54,833 nucleotides of DNA from an uncultured Prevotella sp. (GTDB lineage Bacteria; Bacteroidota; Bacteroidia; Bacteroidales; Bacteroidaceae), in NCBI GenBank assembly GCA_944321295.1, contig CALUKU010000021.1, forward strand, positions 1 through 54,833, in the 5' to 3' direction. Position 1 is the stretch's first letter. Every line of letters begins with the position of its first letter. The translations under genes and the position numbers were made by a program. Positions 8,559 through 17,637 of the stretch are shown in pieces. Under the pieces are notes generated by a model. It was given only the letters and a program-made list of their open reading frames with translations, made no database searches and had not been told where the DNA came from.

Positions 8559-9653
8559 ATGAGTAAATTCATGTTATCGCATAACACGTCATGCCGCCGT
8601 AACGCGGGCGCCTCTACGATGGTGCGCTCGGTTGTGATGGCGTTGCTATTGCTCGCGTTTGCCGTCGAGGCGGCCGACGCCCAGCCGGCGGCCCGTCGCC
8701 GCCAGCAGCAGGCCCGCCGCCAACAGGCGGGGCAAAACCTGACGACGCGCGCGCAGATATCGTTCCCCGTGACGGCCAAGATGTCTGAGGACGTGGTGTG
8801 GCGCAGGGACATTTACCGTGAAATCATTCTTGAGGAAGACGCCAACGCGCCGTTGTATTACCCTGTAGAGCCGGTAGGTTCGCAGATGAACTTGTTCACT
8901 TACCTGTTCAAGCTCATGATGCGCGGTGCCATCAAGGCCTATGAATACCGACTTGACGGCAACGAGGTGTTCACCGACTCGGCCGAAATAAAGCGCATGG
9001 CCTTCCTCGACAACTATCACATCTATTACGAGCGCAACAACCGCGGCGTGCGTATCGACGACAGCGACATACCATCTTCGGAGGTGAAGTCGTATTACGT
9101 GAAGGAGAGCGCCTATTATGACCAGGCTTCGGCCACGTTCCACGTAAAGCCGATAGCCCTCTGCCCGATATTATGGCGCACTGATGACTTCGGCGACGGA
9201 GAGCAGAAGTATCCGCTGTTTTGGGTGAAGTATGACGACGTGGCTCCGTATCTGACTAAGCAGGTCGTGATGACGAGCAACCTCAACAACGCCGCCACGA
9301 TGAGCATGGACGACTATTTTACGCGCAACCTGTATAAGGGCAAGATATACAAGACGGCAAACATGCTGGGACGCACCCTGGCGCAGTATTGCCCTACCGA
9401 CTCCGCCTTGGTTAAGGAGCAGAAGCGCATTGAGGACGAGCTGGCCGCCTTCGAGAAGAACATCTGGGGCGACCAGGTCCGCAAGGACTCGCTCGACAGC
9501 ATAGCCAAGGCCGACGTCAAGGACAAGAAGGGCAAGAAGGCGAAACGCAACCGCCGTGCCTCTACGTCGGTTAAGAAGCGCCGTTCGTCGAGCAAGTCGT
9601 CATCGTCAGGCTCGTCGGCCGCAAGGGTGACGGTGCGCAGGCAAAGGCATTAA
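8559..9653 (+). CDS. gldN: T9SS ring protein GldN/PorN
   Basis: Periplasmic partner of GldK in the T9SS ring. The 364-aa protein has a slightly long N-terminus with the signal MVRSVVMALLLLAFAVEAADAQ. The conserved body is VVWRRDIYREIILEEDANAPLYYPVEP, then NLFTYLFKLMMRGAIKAYEY and ALCPILWRTDDFGDG, typical of GldN. The last 45 residues are a Lys/Arg/Ser-rich tail (KKAKRNRRAST..., then an SSSKSSSSGSS run) that is not part of the conserved fold and looks disordered. ATG 8559 has AAGGA upstream. The operon ends here: a hairpin follows at 9657-9726. Confidence 0.93.
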   Translation: MSKFMLSHNTSCRRNAGASTMVRSVVMALLLLAFAVEAADAQPAARRRQQQARRQQAGQNLTTRAQISFPVTAKMSEDVVWRRDIYREIILEEDANAPLYYPVEPVGSQMNLFTYLFKLMMRGAIKAYEYRLDGNEVFTDSAEIKRMAFLDNYHIYYERNNRGVRIDDSDIPSSEVKSYYVKESAYYDQASATFHVKPIALCPILWRTDDFGDGEQKYPLFWVKYDDVAPYLTKQVVMTSNLNNAATMSMDDYFTRNLYKGKIYKTANMLGRTLAQYCPTDSALVKEQKRIEDELAAFEKNIWGDQVRKDSLDSIAKADVKDKKGKKAKRNRRASTSVKKRRSSSKSSSSGSSAARVTVRRQRH

Positions 9654-9656
9654 AAG

Positions 9657-9726
9657 CGGAAAGGTGAAAGGATGAAAAACGCGGCAGCGTTTCCCGTCCT
9701 TTTGCCTTTCCGTTCTTTCTTTTTTA
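9657..9726 (+). terminator. T9SS operon terminator
   Basis: CGGAAAGG (9657-9664) pairs with CCTTTCCG (9705-9712), with further pairing inside (AAAGGA/TCCTTT, AAACGC/GCGTTT). A T-rich run follows to 9726, directly after the gldN stop. Confidence 0.65.
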
Positions 9727-9763
9727 AATAATCAATTATCCACTTTTTTAAAATCACATCATT

Positions 9764-10378
9764 ATGAGAAAATTGTTTACTCTCGCCGTTGTCATTGCGG
9801 CAACCCTCGTAGCCATTCCTGCCCAGGCGCAGTTTAAGTTCGGTTTGAAGGGCGGTCTGAACATCACCGACATGTCGTTCAGCAGCGACGTGTTCGAGTC
9901 GTCAAACCGTGCGGGATTCTTCATCGGTCCTACAGTTAAGTTCACGCTCCCCATCGTAGGCCTCGGCATTGACGCTTCGGCCCTTTACGACCAGCGTGAG
10001 GCTAAGCTCAAAGGCTCAGACAAGAAGTTGAAGCAGCAGGCCATCAACATCCCCATCAACCTGCGCTATGACATCGGCCTTGGCAGTCTTGCGGCCGTTT
10101 ACCTTGCAGCCGGTCCGCAGTTCGGCTTCAACGTGGGCGACAAGCATCAAAATCTTGTTAAGGACGCTCTTGACTGGCGTCTTAACACTTCTAACTTCAG
10201 CGTTAACGTAGGCGCTGGTGTTATGCTGCTCAGCCACCTCCAGGTGGGTGCCAACTACAACATCGTGTGCGGCAAGACGGGTGAGGCTACAGTGCTCAAT
10301 ACGGTCGGCAACTTAGCCAAGGGCGTTGTGCGTGGACGCACGAACTCATGGCAGGTTTCGCTGGCGTATTATTTCTAA
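9764..10378 (+). CDS. Outer-membrane beta-barrel protein (PorT-like family)
   Basis: A 204-aa exported protein with signal MRKLFTLAVVIAATLVAIPAQAQ. The mature part begins FKFGLKGGLNITDM and continues as alternating beta strands (AGFFIGPTVKFTLP, VGLGIDASALYDQ, AVYLAAGPQFGFN), ending in an aromatic residue (SWQVSLAYYF), as expected for an outer-membrane barrel. This is the broad Bacteroidetes porin/PorT-like family. It may not be the true T9SS PorT, despite its position after gldN. It is separated from gldN by a terminator and ends with its own strong terminator. Confidence 0.85.
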   Translation: MRKLFTLAVVIAATLVAIPAQAQFKFGLKGGLNITDMSFSSDVFESSNRAGFFIGPTVKFTLPIVGLGIDASALYDQREAKLKGSDKKLKQQAINIPINLRYDIGLGSLAAVYLAAGPQFGFNVGDKHQNLVKDALDWRLNTSNFSVNVGAGVMLLSHLQVGANYNIVCGKTGEATVLNTVGNLAKGVVRGRTNSWQVSLAYYF

Positions 10379-10412
10379 TTACGCGCGGCGGACAAGTTTT
10401 GTTTCATTCTAC

Positions 10413-10460
10413 AAGCGGAGGCCCTTATGCCGTTTAAAGGCGGGCCTCCGCTTTTTTATT
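10413..10460 (+). terminator. Terminator of the beta-barrel gene
   Basis: Perfect 12-bp stem AAGCGGAGGCCC (10413-10424) with GGGCCTCCGCTT (10442-10453), followed by a T-run. Confidence 0.9.
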
Positions 10461-10469
10461 TAATGTGAC

Positions 10470-10711
10470 GTGAGTTCTGTATAACTGCTATGGTTTTACT
10501 AACAACGAAAACACCCTCGTTCAAGTGAAGCTCTTACAAATCAGTCATCCCGGACTTGATCCGTCGTCATCCTGAACTTGATTTAGGACCAGAATGTAAA
10601 CACCATCTTGTGGCAACGTTGCGGCATACGACTGGTTCCCGGATCAAGTCCGGGATGACTGATTTGCAACACCCTCGTTTGAACGAGGGTGTTTTCTTAT
10701 ATCGAATTCAC
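10470..10711. repeat. MITE-like element A
   Basis: Terminal inverted repeats GTGAGTTCTGTATAA (10470-10484) and TTATATCGAATTCAC (10697-10711) enclose two further nested inverted repeats: an 18-bp pair (10507-10524 with 10679-10696) and a perfect 27-bp pair (10537-10563 with 10640-10666) containing TCCCGGACTTGATCCG. No coding capacity. It fills the first half of the 463-base gap between two convergent genes. The ends match element B at 20257-20444. Confidence 0.7.
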
Positions 10712-10796
10712 CTTGGAGCTTACCTTTTAGGCTGCAAAAGGTAACCTATTGCACGCTAAAAGGCCGCCTTTCACCATGCGAAAGGCGGCCTTTTGT
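10711..10796. repeat. Dispersed palindrome module, copy 2
   Basis: Four palindromic units forming two hairpins. The second is perfect: AAAAGGCCGCCTTTC (10758-10772), 7-base loop, GAAAGGCGGCCTTTT (10780-10794). It abuts MITE-like element A and lies just beyond the end of the tolC-like gene, so it could also terminate that gene. Confidence 0.8.
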
Positions 10797-10841
10797 AAAT
10801 ATGTTGATTATCAATAGGTTACGAATCCGTGTGAGAATGTG

Positions 10842-12113
10842 CTATTGCCCGGTGGCTTGCAGGTATTCACGCTTCTTTATCTGGTAGTCGGCATACGCCT
10901 CAACGTAGACCGAGCGGCTGTTCTGGTAGAGCGTCTGGGCCTCGAGCAGGTCGCTCATCGTGGCCGTTCCGGCACGGTAGTAATCGTTGTGCAGGCGCAG
11001 GTTCTCCTCCGCCTGGGCTATTGACTCCATGGCAATGCTTATTTTGCGGTAGGCGTCGTTCATGTCGTTCCACTTGTTTTCCATGTCGATTACCAGCAGC
11101 TGGCCGTTGTCCTTGAGCGTGTTCTCGGCGTTCCTGACGGCCAGGCGCTGCTTCTTCATCTCGTGCGAGCCGCCCCACCAGCCGCTGAGCGGTATGCTCA
11201 CCGTGGCGAAGCCCACCCAGAACTGGTGGCTCTTGTCCATCAGGTCGTCATACATGTATCCGCCGCCTACGGCCACCGTGGGCAGGTTTTGCCCTACGGT
11301 CATCTTGTATTTCAGTCTGTTGGCCTTCACGTTCTGCTCCATCATGGCGTATTCCGTGGTGTGCGGCAGCGCGGCCGACGGGTCGGCGTATAGCTGCAGG
11401 GGCGATGGCGGCAGCCCGCCGCTCATGTCCGCGCTCACGTCTATGCTGTCGCCGGCGTGCCCTGTGTATTGTGCCAGCAGTCGTTTGGCCGTCGTCAGCG
11501 CGTTCTCCAGCGTTATGCGGTTGCTGCGTGTCTCGTTTTTCTTCAGGTTGACTTGCAGCAGGTCGTTCCTGTCAGACACACCGGCTGTTACCGCCGCCTC
11601 GGCGTCGTTGGCGAACTTTGCCAGCTGCCGCTCTACGGCTTCAACCGTTTTCAGTTTCTCTTTCAGCATTACGGCCTGCCAGAAGTAAGTTTCGGCCGTC
11701 AGCACCACCTCCTTTTCCGACATCCGCCGTTGCAGGCGGCTCGTCTCAACGCCCACGTCGGCCAGTCGGTTGGCGTTCAGTATGCGTCCGCCCGTGAACA
11801 CGGGCAGTTGCGCCGACACGCCTCCCATCAGGCCGTTCTTCAGCATTGACATCTCCATGCCCGGCCCGAGGCTCATCTCCAGCAGCCCCTTGTCGGCCAT
11901 ATATCCTATTCCCGTTGCGCTGACGGTGGGGAAGTATTTCGTAAAGGCCTGCTTCTTGGCCTGCCGTGCGGCCTCAAGGTCGTTGTCGGCGTTCTTCATG
12001 CGCACGTTATTCTGCAGCGCGTCGCTCACCGCCTGCTCTGCGGTCATCAGGCGTTGCGCCTGCGCCGATGCGGCCGCCAGCAGCAGCGCGGCCGATAATA
12101 TGATAGTTCTCAT
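10842..12113 (-). CDS. TolC-family outer-membrane efflux protein
   Basis: Outer-membrane channel of a tripartite RND efflux system. The 423-aa protein has the signal MRTIILSAALLLAAASAQAQ. The long helical domains of the OEP fold are recognisable (TAEQAVSDALQNNVRMKNADNDLEAARQAKKQAFTKYFPT), as is the second repeat, which ends TMSDLLEAQTLYQNSRSVYVEAYADYQIKKREYLQATG. I chose ATG 12113; the frame extends two codons further to a TTG. It is the last gene of the operon, 9 bases after the pump gene. Confidence 0.92.
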   Translation of the reverse strand: MRTIILSAALLLAAASAQAQRLMTAEQAVSDALQNNVRMKNADNDLEAARQAKKQAFTKYFPTVSATGIGYMADKGLLEMSLGPGMEMSMLKNGLMGGVSAQLPVFTGGRILNANRLADVGVETSRLQRRMSEKEVVLTAETYFWQAVMLKEKLKTVEAVERQLAKFANDAEAAVTAGVSDRNDLLQVNLKKNETRSNRITLENALTTAKRLLAQYTGHAGDSIDVSADMSGGLPPSPLQLYADPSAALPHTTEYAMMEQNVKANRLKYKMTVGQNLPTVAVGGGYMYDDLMDKSHQFWVGFATVSIPLSGWWGGSHEMKKQRLAVRNAENTLKDNGQLLVIDMENKWNDMNDAYRKISIAMESIAQAEENLRLHNDYYRAGTATMSDLLEAQTLYQNSRSVYVEAYADYQIKKREYLQATGQ

Positions 12114-12122
12114 AAGCAAAAG

Positions 12123-15100
12123 TTATTCGTTTTCAATGGCTTTAGTTCTTTCCCTCTTGTCCGTAGTGCCGCGGAACATCAGCAGGTAGGCCGCCGGCAG
12201 CACGGTCAGAATGAACACCATGGTAATCAGCGTGCCGTAGCACACCACCGTGCCCATGGGCATCCACAATCCGCTTCCGCCCAGTATCATCGGTATCACG
12301 CCCATCGACGCTGCGGCGGAGGTGAGGAATATCGGCCTCATTCGCCTCTTGGCCGAGTGGTATATGGCCTCTTCGGTATGCATGCCGTCCGTCAGGCGCA
12401 GCTCTTCGGCGTAGTCAATCATTATTATTCCGTTGCGCACGATGATGCCCATCAGGCTGATTACGCCGAGATAACACGTCACGCTGAAGTCTATTCCCTG
12501 TATGAGCACGCTGGCGGCCGTGCCGAACGTGCACAGCGCAATGCTCGAAAATACGAGCAGGGCGAGGCTTACTTTCTTGAGGTGGAACAGCAGGATGAAG
12601 AATATTATGAACGTAGCCACGGCCAGTCCGGCTGTGATTTGCGGTATGTAGTTGTCGTTGTTCTCTATCTCTCCGCCGTAGCTTACGCTTGTTCCGGGCG
12701 ACAGCGCAATGCCGCTCACCGCCTTTACCACCTTGTTGTTGGCCTCCGTGCCGTTCACTCCGCGCTTTACGTCGGCCTGTACGGTCACGGTGTACACCCC
12801 GTTACGCCGCACTATGCAGCCGTCCTTCCAGCTCGGCGTGATGTCGGCCACCTGCCTTAGCGGCACTTGCGCCAGTCCTCCGGCCGCCGGGATCTTCTCG
12901 TCGGCAACGTCAGCGTTGGTGGCCCGTTCGGCCGTCGTGCTTTTCAAGGTTACGGGTATGGCGTCGCCATCCTCCCATACGGTGGCTACCTGCATGCCCG
13001 TTCCGTATCTCATGGCCAGTGTCGACTCAACCGTCAGGTTGCTGACGCCCAGCCGTGCGGCCTCGTCGGCCTTCAGTCTTACCACAGCCGACGGCAGAGG
13101 CTCGTTCATGTCGGTACGTGTGAGCGTAAGGTCGGGCATCTTCCGCAGCATGGCGAGCACCTTGCCGGCGTCACGCTTCAGCGTATCTATGTCGTCGCCG
13201 CTCAGCCTTACCTCCACGGGATTTACCGCCTCGCTGTAACTCAGCTGCTTGAAGCGCACGTAAGCGCCGGGAAAGTGGTTGGTGTACCGCGGTGAATAAT
13301 AGTCAAGCAGCTCTACGGTCTGCTTCACGCCGGTGGTGTTCACTATGAACTGCGCAAAGTTTTCTCCGCCTGTCTGGGGTGCATACGAAGCGTGGAAGCG
13401 CGGCGACGAGCACCCCTTGAACTCTGTAACTGACACCACCCGCTTGTCTTTCCTCAACACGTCGGCCATGCTGTCGGCCACTGCGGACGTGCGCTGGAGC
13501 GACGTTCCCGTAGGCATGTATATCTCAACGGCGAACTGGTTGCGGTCGGCCGTAGGCATCATTTCCTGCGGAAGGTTGCCTATCAGCACCGCGCCGATGG
13601 CTACGAAGGCCAAGCCGGTGCCCACCGTGATCTTCGGATGGGCGAAGCAGGCGTCCAGCAGCTTGTCGTAGGCGCCTTGCAGGGTGTCGAGCAGCGAGAA
13701 CCTGCGCCGCCCGTCGTCCTTCGGTTTGCGGTCCATCGGCTTGCGTATGAACCAGAACTGTATGAACGGGACAAACAAGGTTGCCACCAGGAGCGACACT
13801 CCGAGGATGATGGTTATGGCCCACGGGAAGTTGACAAGGAAGTCGCGCAACATTCCGTGGGTGGTAAACAGGAACGGAAAGAACGTTATGCTTATTGCCA
13901 GCGTTGCCGAGAAGATGGAGCGCAGGAAGTGGGTCGTGCTGTCGATTGACGCCTTCCAGCGCGCCACTCCTTCCCCGAGCTTCTCCATGTAGTTGTCGAT
14001 GATGATTATCGAGTCGTCGACTATTATTCCGAGCGACGCTATCAGGGCGGCCAGCGTTACCGTGTTAAGCTCTATTCCGAAAGCATAGAACAGGCCGAGC
14101 GACGTGAATATTGTTATGGGAATGGTGAAGGCGGCCACCAAGGCCACCTTCATGGGCAGCAGTAGCATAACCACAATGATGACGGCGCACACGGCGATGA
14201 GCAACTCTTTAAGGAAGTTGTAGACGCTGTCGCCCACCACCTTGCTTTGGTCGGTTATGCGGAAGATGTCCACGTCGGCCGGCAATGTCTTCTGGAAGCC
14301 GGCCATCGTCTTGTCTATTTCGCGTCCCATGTCAACTATGTTGCGGCCTTTCTTCATCTCGACGCTCAACAGCAGGCATTTCTTGCCGTTGTTTTCGATG
14401 TAGCTTTCGGGAGCGGGATATTCGCGGCGCACGTCCGCAATGTCCTTCAGACGTATGTTCCGCCCGTCAGGGTCGGTGTAGACTATTGTCTCGCGGATGT
14501 CGAACACCGAGTTGAGCGACTTCTCCACGTATATTGGTTCCACCGCATCGGCGGTCTTCACGCGGCCTCCGCTCGTAGTGAAGCCCTTTTGCGCCAGCGT
14601 CGCGGCCAGCGTCCGGTCGCTCAGTCCGTAGTGGGCGAGGCGCTCGTTGTCGACGTATATGGCGATTTGCTCCTGCCGCATGCCGCTCACCGTCATTCGT
14701 CCTACGCTCTCTATGCGGCGCAGGCTGTCCTTCAGCGCGTCCATATAGTCGGCCAGCTCGCGGTAAGTCTTGTCGTTGCTCTCCATCGTTATGAGCAGGG
14801 CCGACGTGTCGCCGAAGTCGTCAACCACCTGTATGGCGAGCACGTTGCTTGGCAGCTGCGCCTTGAAGTCGGCCACGCCGTGCTTGAACTTGTTCCAGAA
14901 GGCGTCCTTGTCGTCGATGTCGTCGTTAAGCTCCACCTGTATGTAAGCCATGCCGTCGGTGCTTTTTGAGAAAGTCTTGGCCTTCTTAACCTCCTTGTAA
15001 GAGAAGATGTAGTCCTCCAGCGGCTTCGTAACCTGTTCGGCCATCTCGTCCGACGGAACGCCCGGGGCTGCCGCAACGACTACTCCCTGACGTATGGTGT

Positions 15101-15233
15101 ATTCGGGAAACTCGTTCTTGCGCATTTGGGGCAGGCTGTATATGCCGAACGCTACGAGGCTGCAGACGACGAGGATGACTATCTTATGGTAGTGCATCGC
15201 CCGTTCTACGAAGTTGCGTTTCTGATGTTCCAT
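12123..15233 (-). CDS. RND efflux transporter, AcrB/HAE1-like
   Basis: Inner-membrane proton-driven pump, 1036 aa, full length for the RND superfamily. The N-terminal helix is followed by the porter domain (MRKNEFPEYTIRQGVVVAAAPGVPSDEMAEQVTKPLE), a block of helices with the intramembrane acidic pair ASLGIIVDDSIIIIDNY near residue 400, the second porter domain, and the C-terminal helices (YLGVISLMGIIVRNGIIMIDYAEEL). These are the expected proton-relay positions. It lies between the adaptor gene (9-base gap) and the tolC-like gene. Organic substrates seem more likely than metals, but specificity cannot be read from the sequence. Confidence 0.95.
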   Translation of the reverse strand: MEHQKRNFVERAMHYHKIVILVVCSLVAFGIYSLPQMRKNEFPEYTIRQGVVVAAAPGVPSDEMAEQVTKPLEDYIFSYKEVKKAKTFSKSTDGMAYIQVELNDDIDDKDAFWNKFKHGVADFKAQLPSNVLAIQVVDDFGDTSALLITMESNDKTYRELADYMDALKDSLRRIESVGRMTVSGMRQEQIAIYVDNERLAHYGLSDRTLAATLAQKGFTTSGGRVKTADAVEPIYVEKSLNSVFDIRETIVYTDPDGRNIRLKDIADVRREYPAPESYIENNGKKCLLLSVEMKKGRNIVDMGREIDKTMAGFQKTLPADVDIFRITDQSKVVGDSVYNFLKELLIAVCAVIIVVMLLLPMKVALVAAFTIPITIFTSLGLFYAFGIELNTVTLAALIASLGIIVDDSIIIIDNYMEKLGEGVARWKASIDSTTHFLRSIFSATLAISITFFPFLFTTHGMLRDFLVNFPWAITIILGVSLLVATLFVPFIQFWFIRKPMDRKPKDDGRRRFSLLDTLQGAYDKLLDACFAHPKITVGTGLAFVAIGAVLIGNLPQEMMPTADRNQFAVEIYMPTGTSLQRTSAVADSMADVLRKDKRVVSVTEFKGCSSPRFHASYAPQTGGENFAQFIVNTTGVKQTVELLDYYSPRYTNHFPGAYVRFKQLSYSEAVNPVEVRLSGDDIDTLKRDAGKVLAMLRKMPDLTLTRTDMNEPLPSAVVRLKADEAARLGVSNLTVESTLAMRYGTGMQVATVWEDGDAIPVTLKSTTAERATNADVADEKIPAAGGLAQVPLRQVADITPSWKDGCIVRRNGVYTVTVQADVKRGVNGTEANNKVVKAVSGIALSPGTSVSYGGEIENNDNYIPQITAGLAVATFIIFFILLFHLKKVSLALLVFSSIALCTFGTAASVLIQGIDFSVTCYLGVISLMGIIVRNGIIMIDYAEELRLTDGMHTEEAIYHSAKRRMRPIFLTSAAASMGVIPMILGGSGLWMPMGTVVCYGTLITMVFILTVLPAAYLLMFRGTTDKRERTKAIENE

Positions 15234-15242
15234 TGTTCCGTC

Positions 15243-16271
15243 TTATTTTGTTTCCACCCTCATTCCTTCACTGACTTTCTGCGCTCCTGCGGTTATCACT
15301 ATGTCGCCGTCGGCCAGTCCGCTTGTGATTATCACTCCGTCGGCGGTGAAGTCGCCTACGCTGACTATGCGTTTAGCGGCCTTTCCGCCTGCGGCTACCC
15401 ACACAAACCGGTTGTTGCGCTCGTCAATCTGCACGACGTGCGCCGGCAGCACGCAGGCCTGCGTCTGTCTTGCGCCGTCAAGCCTTACGTCGGCCACCAT
15501 GCCGGGCAGTAGCTTCCCGCCGGCTTTAGGCAGGCTAAGCTTAACGTCATAAGAGCGCGACAGCGGGTCGGCCGTGACGCCTTTCTCAGCCACCGTGCCC
15601 CGCATGGCCGCTCCGCCGAGGGCTTCGACGGTTATGTCGGCCTTCTGTCCGACCGTGATTTGCGCCATCTCGCTTTCGGGCACGGCTATTTTCACCTTCA
15701 TGCGGCCTACGGCCACGAGCTTAACCACCTGCGTTCCTGCGCCAACGTTCTGTCCCCTCTCGGCGAACTTCTTTGATATTACGCCGCTGAAGGGGGCGTA
15801 CAGGCGGCAGTCGGCGAGCTGCTTGCGCGCCATCTGCTCCGAGGCGCGGGCGCGTTCGAGGGCGGTCTGCGCCTCCACCCACTTTATTTCGGACAGGCTG
15901 CCCTTGCCGTGCAGCTCCTCCATGCGCTTGTATGCGTCCTCGGCCTGCTTCAGGGCGGCGCGTGCCGAGGCGTGGTTGTGGGTCAGCTGCTCGGCGTCGA
16001 GCGTGGCTATAAGTTGTCCTTTGCCCACGCGGTCGCCCTCGTTTACGAGCACGCGACTCACCGTGCCGCCCACGGCGAAGCTCAACAACGTGCCGCTCTC
16101 TTCCTCAACGGTGCCCGAGTAGCTGCCGGCCTGTCCCGCGGGCGCGGCCTTCACCCGTGTCACTTCCACTTTCACGGCTTCTCGTTGCCTGCTGCCGTTG
16201 TCGCTTGAGCCTCCGCAGGCTGCCAGCGTCAAGGCTGCCACGGCCAGCGCCAATTGCTTGATGTTATTCAT
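15243..16271 (-). CDS. RND efflux periplasmic adaptor (MFP) lipoprotein
   Basis: Membrane-fusion protein linking the RND pump to the TolC channel. The 342-aa protein begins with a lipoprotein signal (LALAVAALTLAAC, Cys19). A lipoyl-like domain follows (AVGGTVSRVLVNEGDRVGKGQLIATLD), then a helical hairpin (HNHASARAALKQAEDAYKRMEEL), the second lipoyl half (LYAPFSGVISKKFAERGQNVGAGT) and the beta-barrel. It is the first gene of the three-gene minus-strand operon and has a -7 element at 16301-16308. Confidence 0.93.
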   Translation of the reverse strand: MNNIKQLALAVAALTLAACGGSSDNGSRQREAVKVEVTRVKAAPAGQAGSYSGTVEEESGTLLSFAVGGTVSRVLVNEGDRVGKGQLIATLDAEQLTHNHASARAALKQAEDAYKRMEELHGKGSLSEIKWVEAQTALERARASEQMARKQLADCRLYAPFSGVISKKFAERGQNVGAGTQVVKLVAVGRMKVKIAVPESEMAQITVGQKADITVEALGGAAMRGTVAEKGVTADPLSRSYDVKLSLPKAGGKLLPGMVADVRLDGARQTQACVLPAHVVQIDERNNRFVWVAAGGKAAKRIVSVGDFTADGVIITSGLADGDIVITAGAQKVSEGMRVETK

Positions 16272-16300
16272 GTCGTTATGGTTTTAATGTTTCTATGCTG

Positions 16301-16308
16301 CAAATTTA
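16301..16308 (-). promoter_or_regulatory. Efflux operon -7 element
   Basis: On the minus strand TAAATTTG, 29 bases before the adaptor ATG. No clear -33 element. Confidence 0.5.
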
Positions 16309-16462
16309 GTGTCATATTATTGCCGTTTTCTCCTTTTTTATTCCTTAAAAATGTCCTAAAAGGGAACAATAAGAGTTTTAGAACATAAGATATTGACGAT
16401 AGGATATACCGTGTTCGTTGTGCTGCTGACGGCCGTCGGCGTGCGGCGTGGTGGCCGGTCGG

Positions 16463-16555
16463 CTTGCCGAAGGCCGCCTTTCGGCTTCTGAAAGGCCACC
16501 TTTTACGGCGTAAAAGGCCGTCTTTTATAACGTGAAAGACGGCCTTTTGTAACAT
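16463..16555. repeat. Dispersed palindrome module, copy 3
   Basis: Four units. The last two form a 14-bp hairpin AAAAGGCCGTCTTT (16512-16525) with AAAGACGGCCTTTT (16535-16548), which differs from copies 2 and 6 by a compensated base pair. It lies in the 474-base gap between the efflux operon and the divergent AraC-family gene. The rest of that gap holds only the two promoters. Confidence 0.8.
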
Positions 16556-16718
16556 GTTGAAATACAGGCTGTTGCGACGCGTCTTGTCGGACGTGCCGTC
16601 GCCGGCCGTCGCGAAAGGGCTTGCTGGCGGGTGGACGTGTAAGTTTCTTTAACTTTAGCGAGGAAAAAACGACTACTTATGATGATTTTCCGACAACGTC
16701 CGTTTCACGGAAAATGTG

Positions 16719-16726
16719 TTACTTTG
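16719..16726 (+). promoter_or_regulatory. Possible -7 element of the AraC-family gene
   Basis: TTACTTTG followed by CACGCAAAA, one mismatch to TAnnTTTG, 19 bases before the ATG at 16746. Confidence 0.4.
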
Positions 16727-16745
16727 CACGCAAAAATATCTGGCT

Positions 16746-17636
16746 ATGAGTAATGACATTAGGCTTAAAGACATAAATGCCACTGACGTGCTGGGCAATA
16801 TAGACTATGGCGACGGCCGCATTTACCTTTTCGACGAGTTATATTCGGTGGAAAGACCCGAGTACGTACGGCTTGACGGCATAGTCGTAATACTCTGCGT
16901 TGAGGGCGAACTTACGCTCAGCATTGACCATAAGGTGTTCGCCGCCCATAGGAACGACATCATAATAGGCGTGCCCGAGGCGGTAGTTGGCAAGGCCGAG
17001 GCCAGCCCCGACTTCAAGTTCCGTGGCATATTCATGTCGCTTGAGTACGCCTTTAGGATGTTGCCCGTGTCGGTTAGGAGCTGGAACTTTAAGATATTTT
17101 TCGATAAGAACCCGAAAATTTCGCTCAGCGAGGGTGCCGTTGCCACGTTCAACCTGTACTATTGGCTGCTGAAGACTAAGCTGGCCGACAAGCAGAACCC
17201 TTACCGCGCTAACATCGTAGACGCGCTGATGCAGGCCTTCGTGTTCGAGTTCCGCAGCATGTTCGAACGTTTCGCACGGCTTAATCCCCGTCAGTTGTCG
17301 TCGGCTGAGAACATCTTCGGCGACTTTCTCGACATACTTTCGTCGGCCCATCCCAAGCCGCGCAACGTGGCCTATTATGCCGACAGGCTCTGCATAACGC
17401 CCAAATACCTCTCCGTGGTGTGCAAGAAGGTTGGCGGCAAGAACGCCTCGAAGATTATCGACGCCTACGTGGTGAAGGATATCGAAACGCTGCTCAAAAG
17501 CTCGCGCAGGTCGGTAAAGGAAATATCCAACGAGCTGGCCTTTCCCAACACCTCGTTCTTCGGCCGCTACGTCAAGAAGAACACCGGCTGCACACCTAAC
17601 GAACTGCGCCGCAAGCTTAACGGAATGGAGCAATAA
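16746..17636 (+). CDS. AraC-family transcriptional regulator
   Basis: A 296-aa DNA-binding regulator. The N-terminal half resembles a cupin-type sensing domain (GIVVILCVEGELTLSIDHKVFAAHRNDIIIGVPEAV). The C-terminal part, about residues 195-295, carries the two helix-turn-helix motifs of the AraC family (VAYYADRLCITPKYLSVVCKK, then SVKEISNELAFPNTSFFGRYVKKNTGCTPNELRR). ATG 16746 was chosen over GTG 16716, which overlaps the -7 element. It is divergent from the efflux operon, so it may regulate it, but that is inferred from position only. Confidence 0.9.
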   Translation: MSNDIRLKDINATDVLGNIDYGDGRIYLFDELYSVERPEYVRLDGIVVILCVEGELTLSIDHKVFAAHRNDIIIGVPEAVVGKAEASPDFKFRGIFMSLEYAFRMLPVSVRSWNFKIFFDKNPKISLSEGAVATFNLYYWLLKTKLADKQNPYRANIVDALMQAFVFEFRSMFERFARLNPRQLSSAENIFGDFLDILSSAHPKPRNVAYYADRLCITPKYLSVVCKKVGGKNASKIIDAYVVKDIETLLKSSRRSVKEISNELAFPNTSFFGRYVKKNTGCTPNELRRKLNGMEQ

Positions 17637-17637
17637 T

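Noticed and set aside
10537-10666. Insertion sequence with transposase
   Set aside because: The inverted repeats enclose fewer than 250 bases with no transposase frame, so only a MITE-like element can be supported.
16719-16745. GTG 16716 as start of the AraC-family protein
   Set aside because: It overlaps the likely -7 element and adds residues unlike the family; ATG 16746 fits better.
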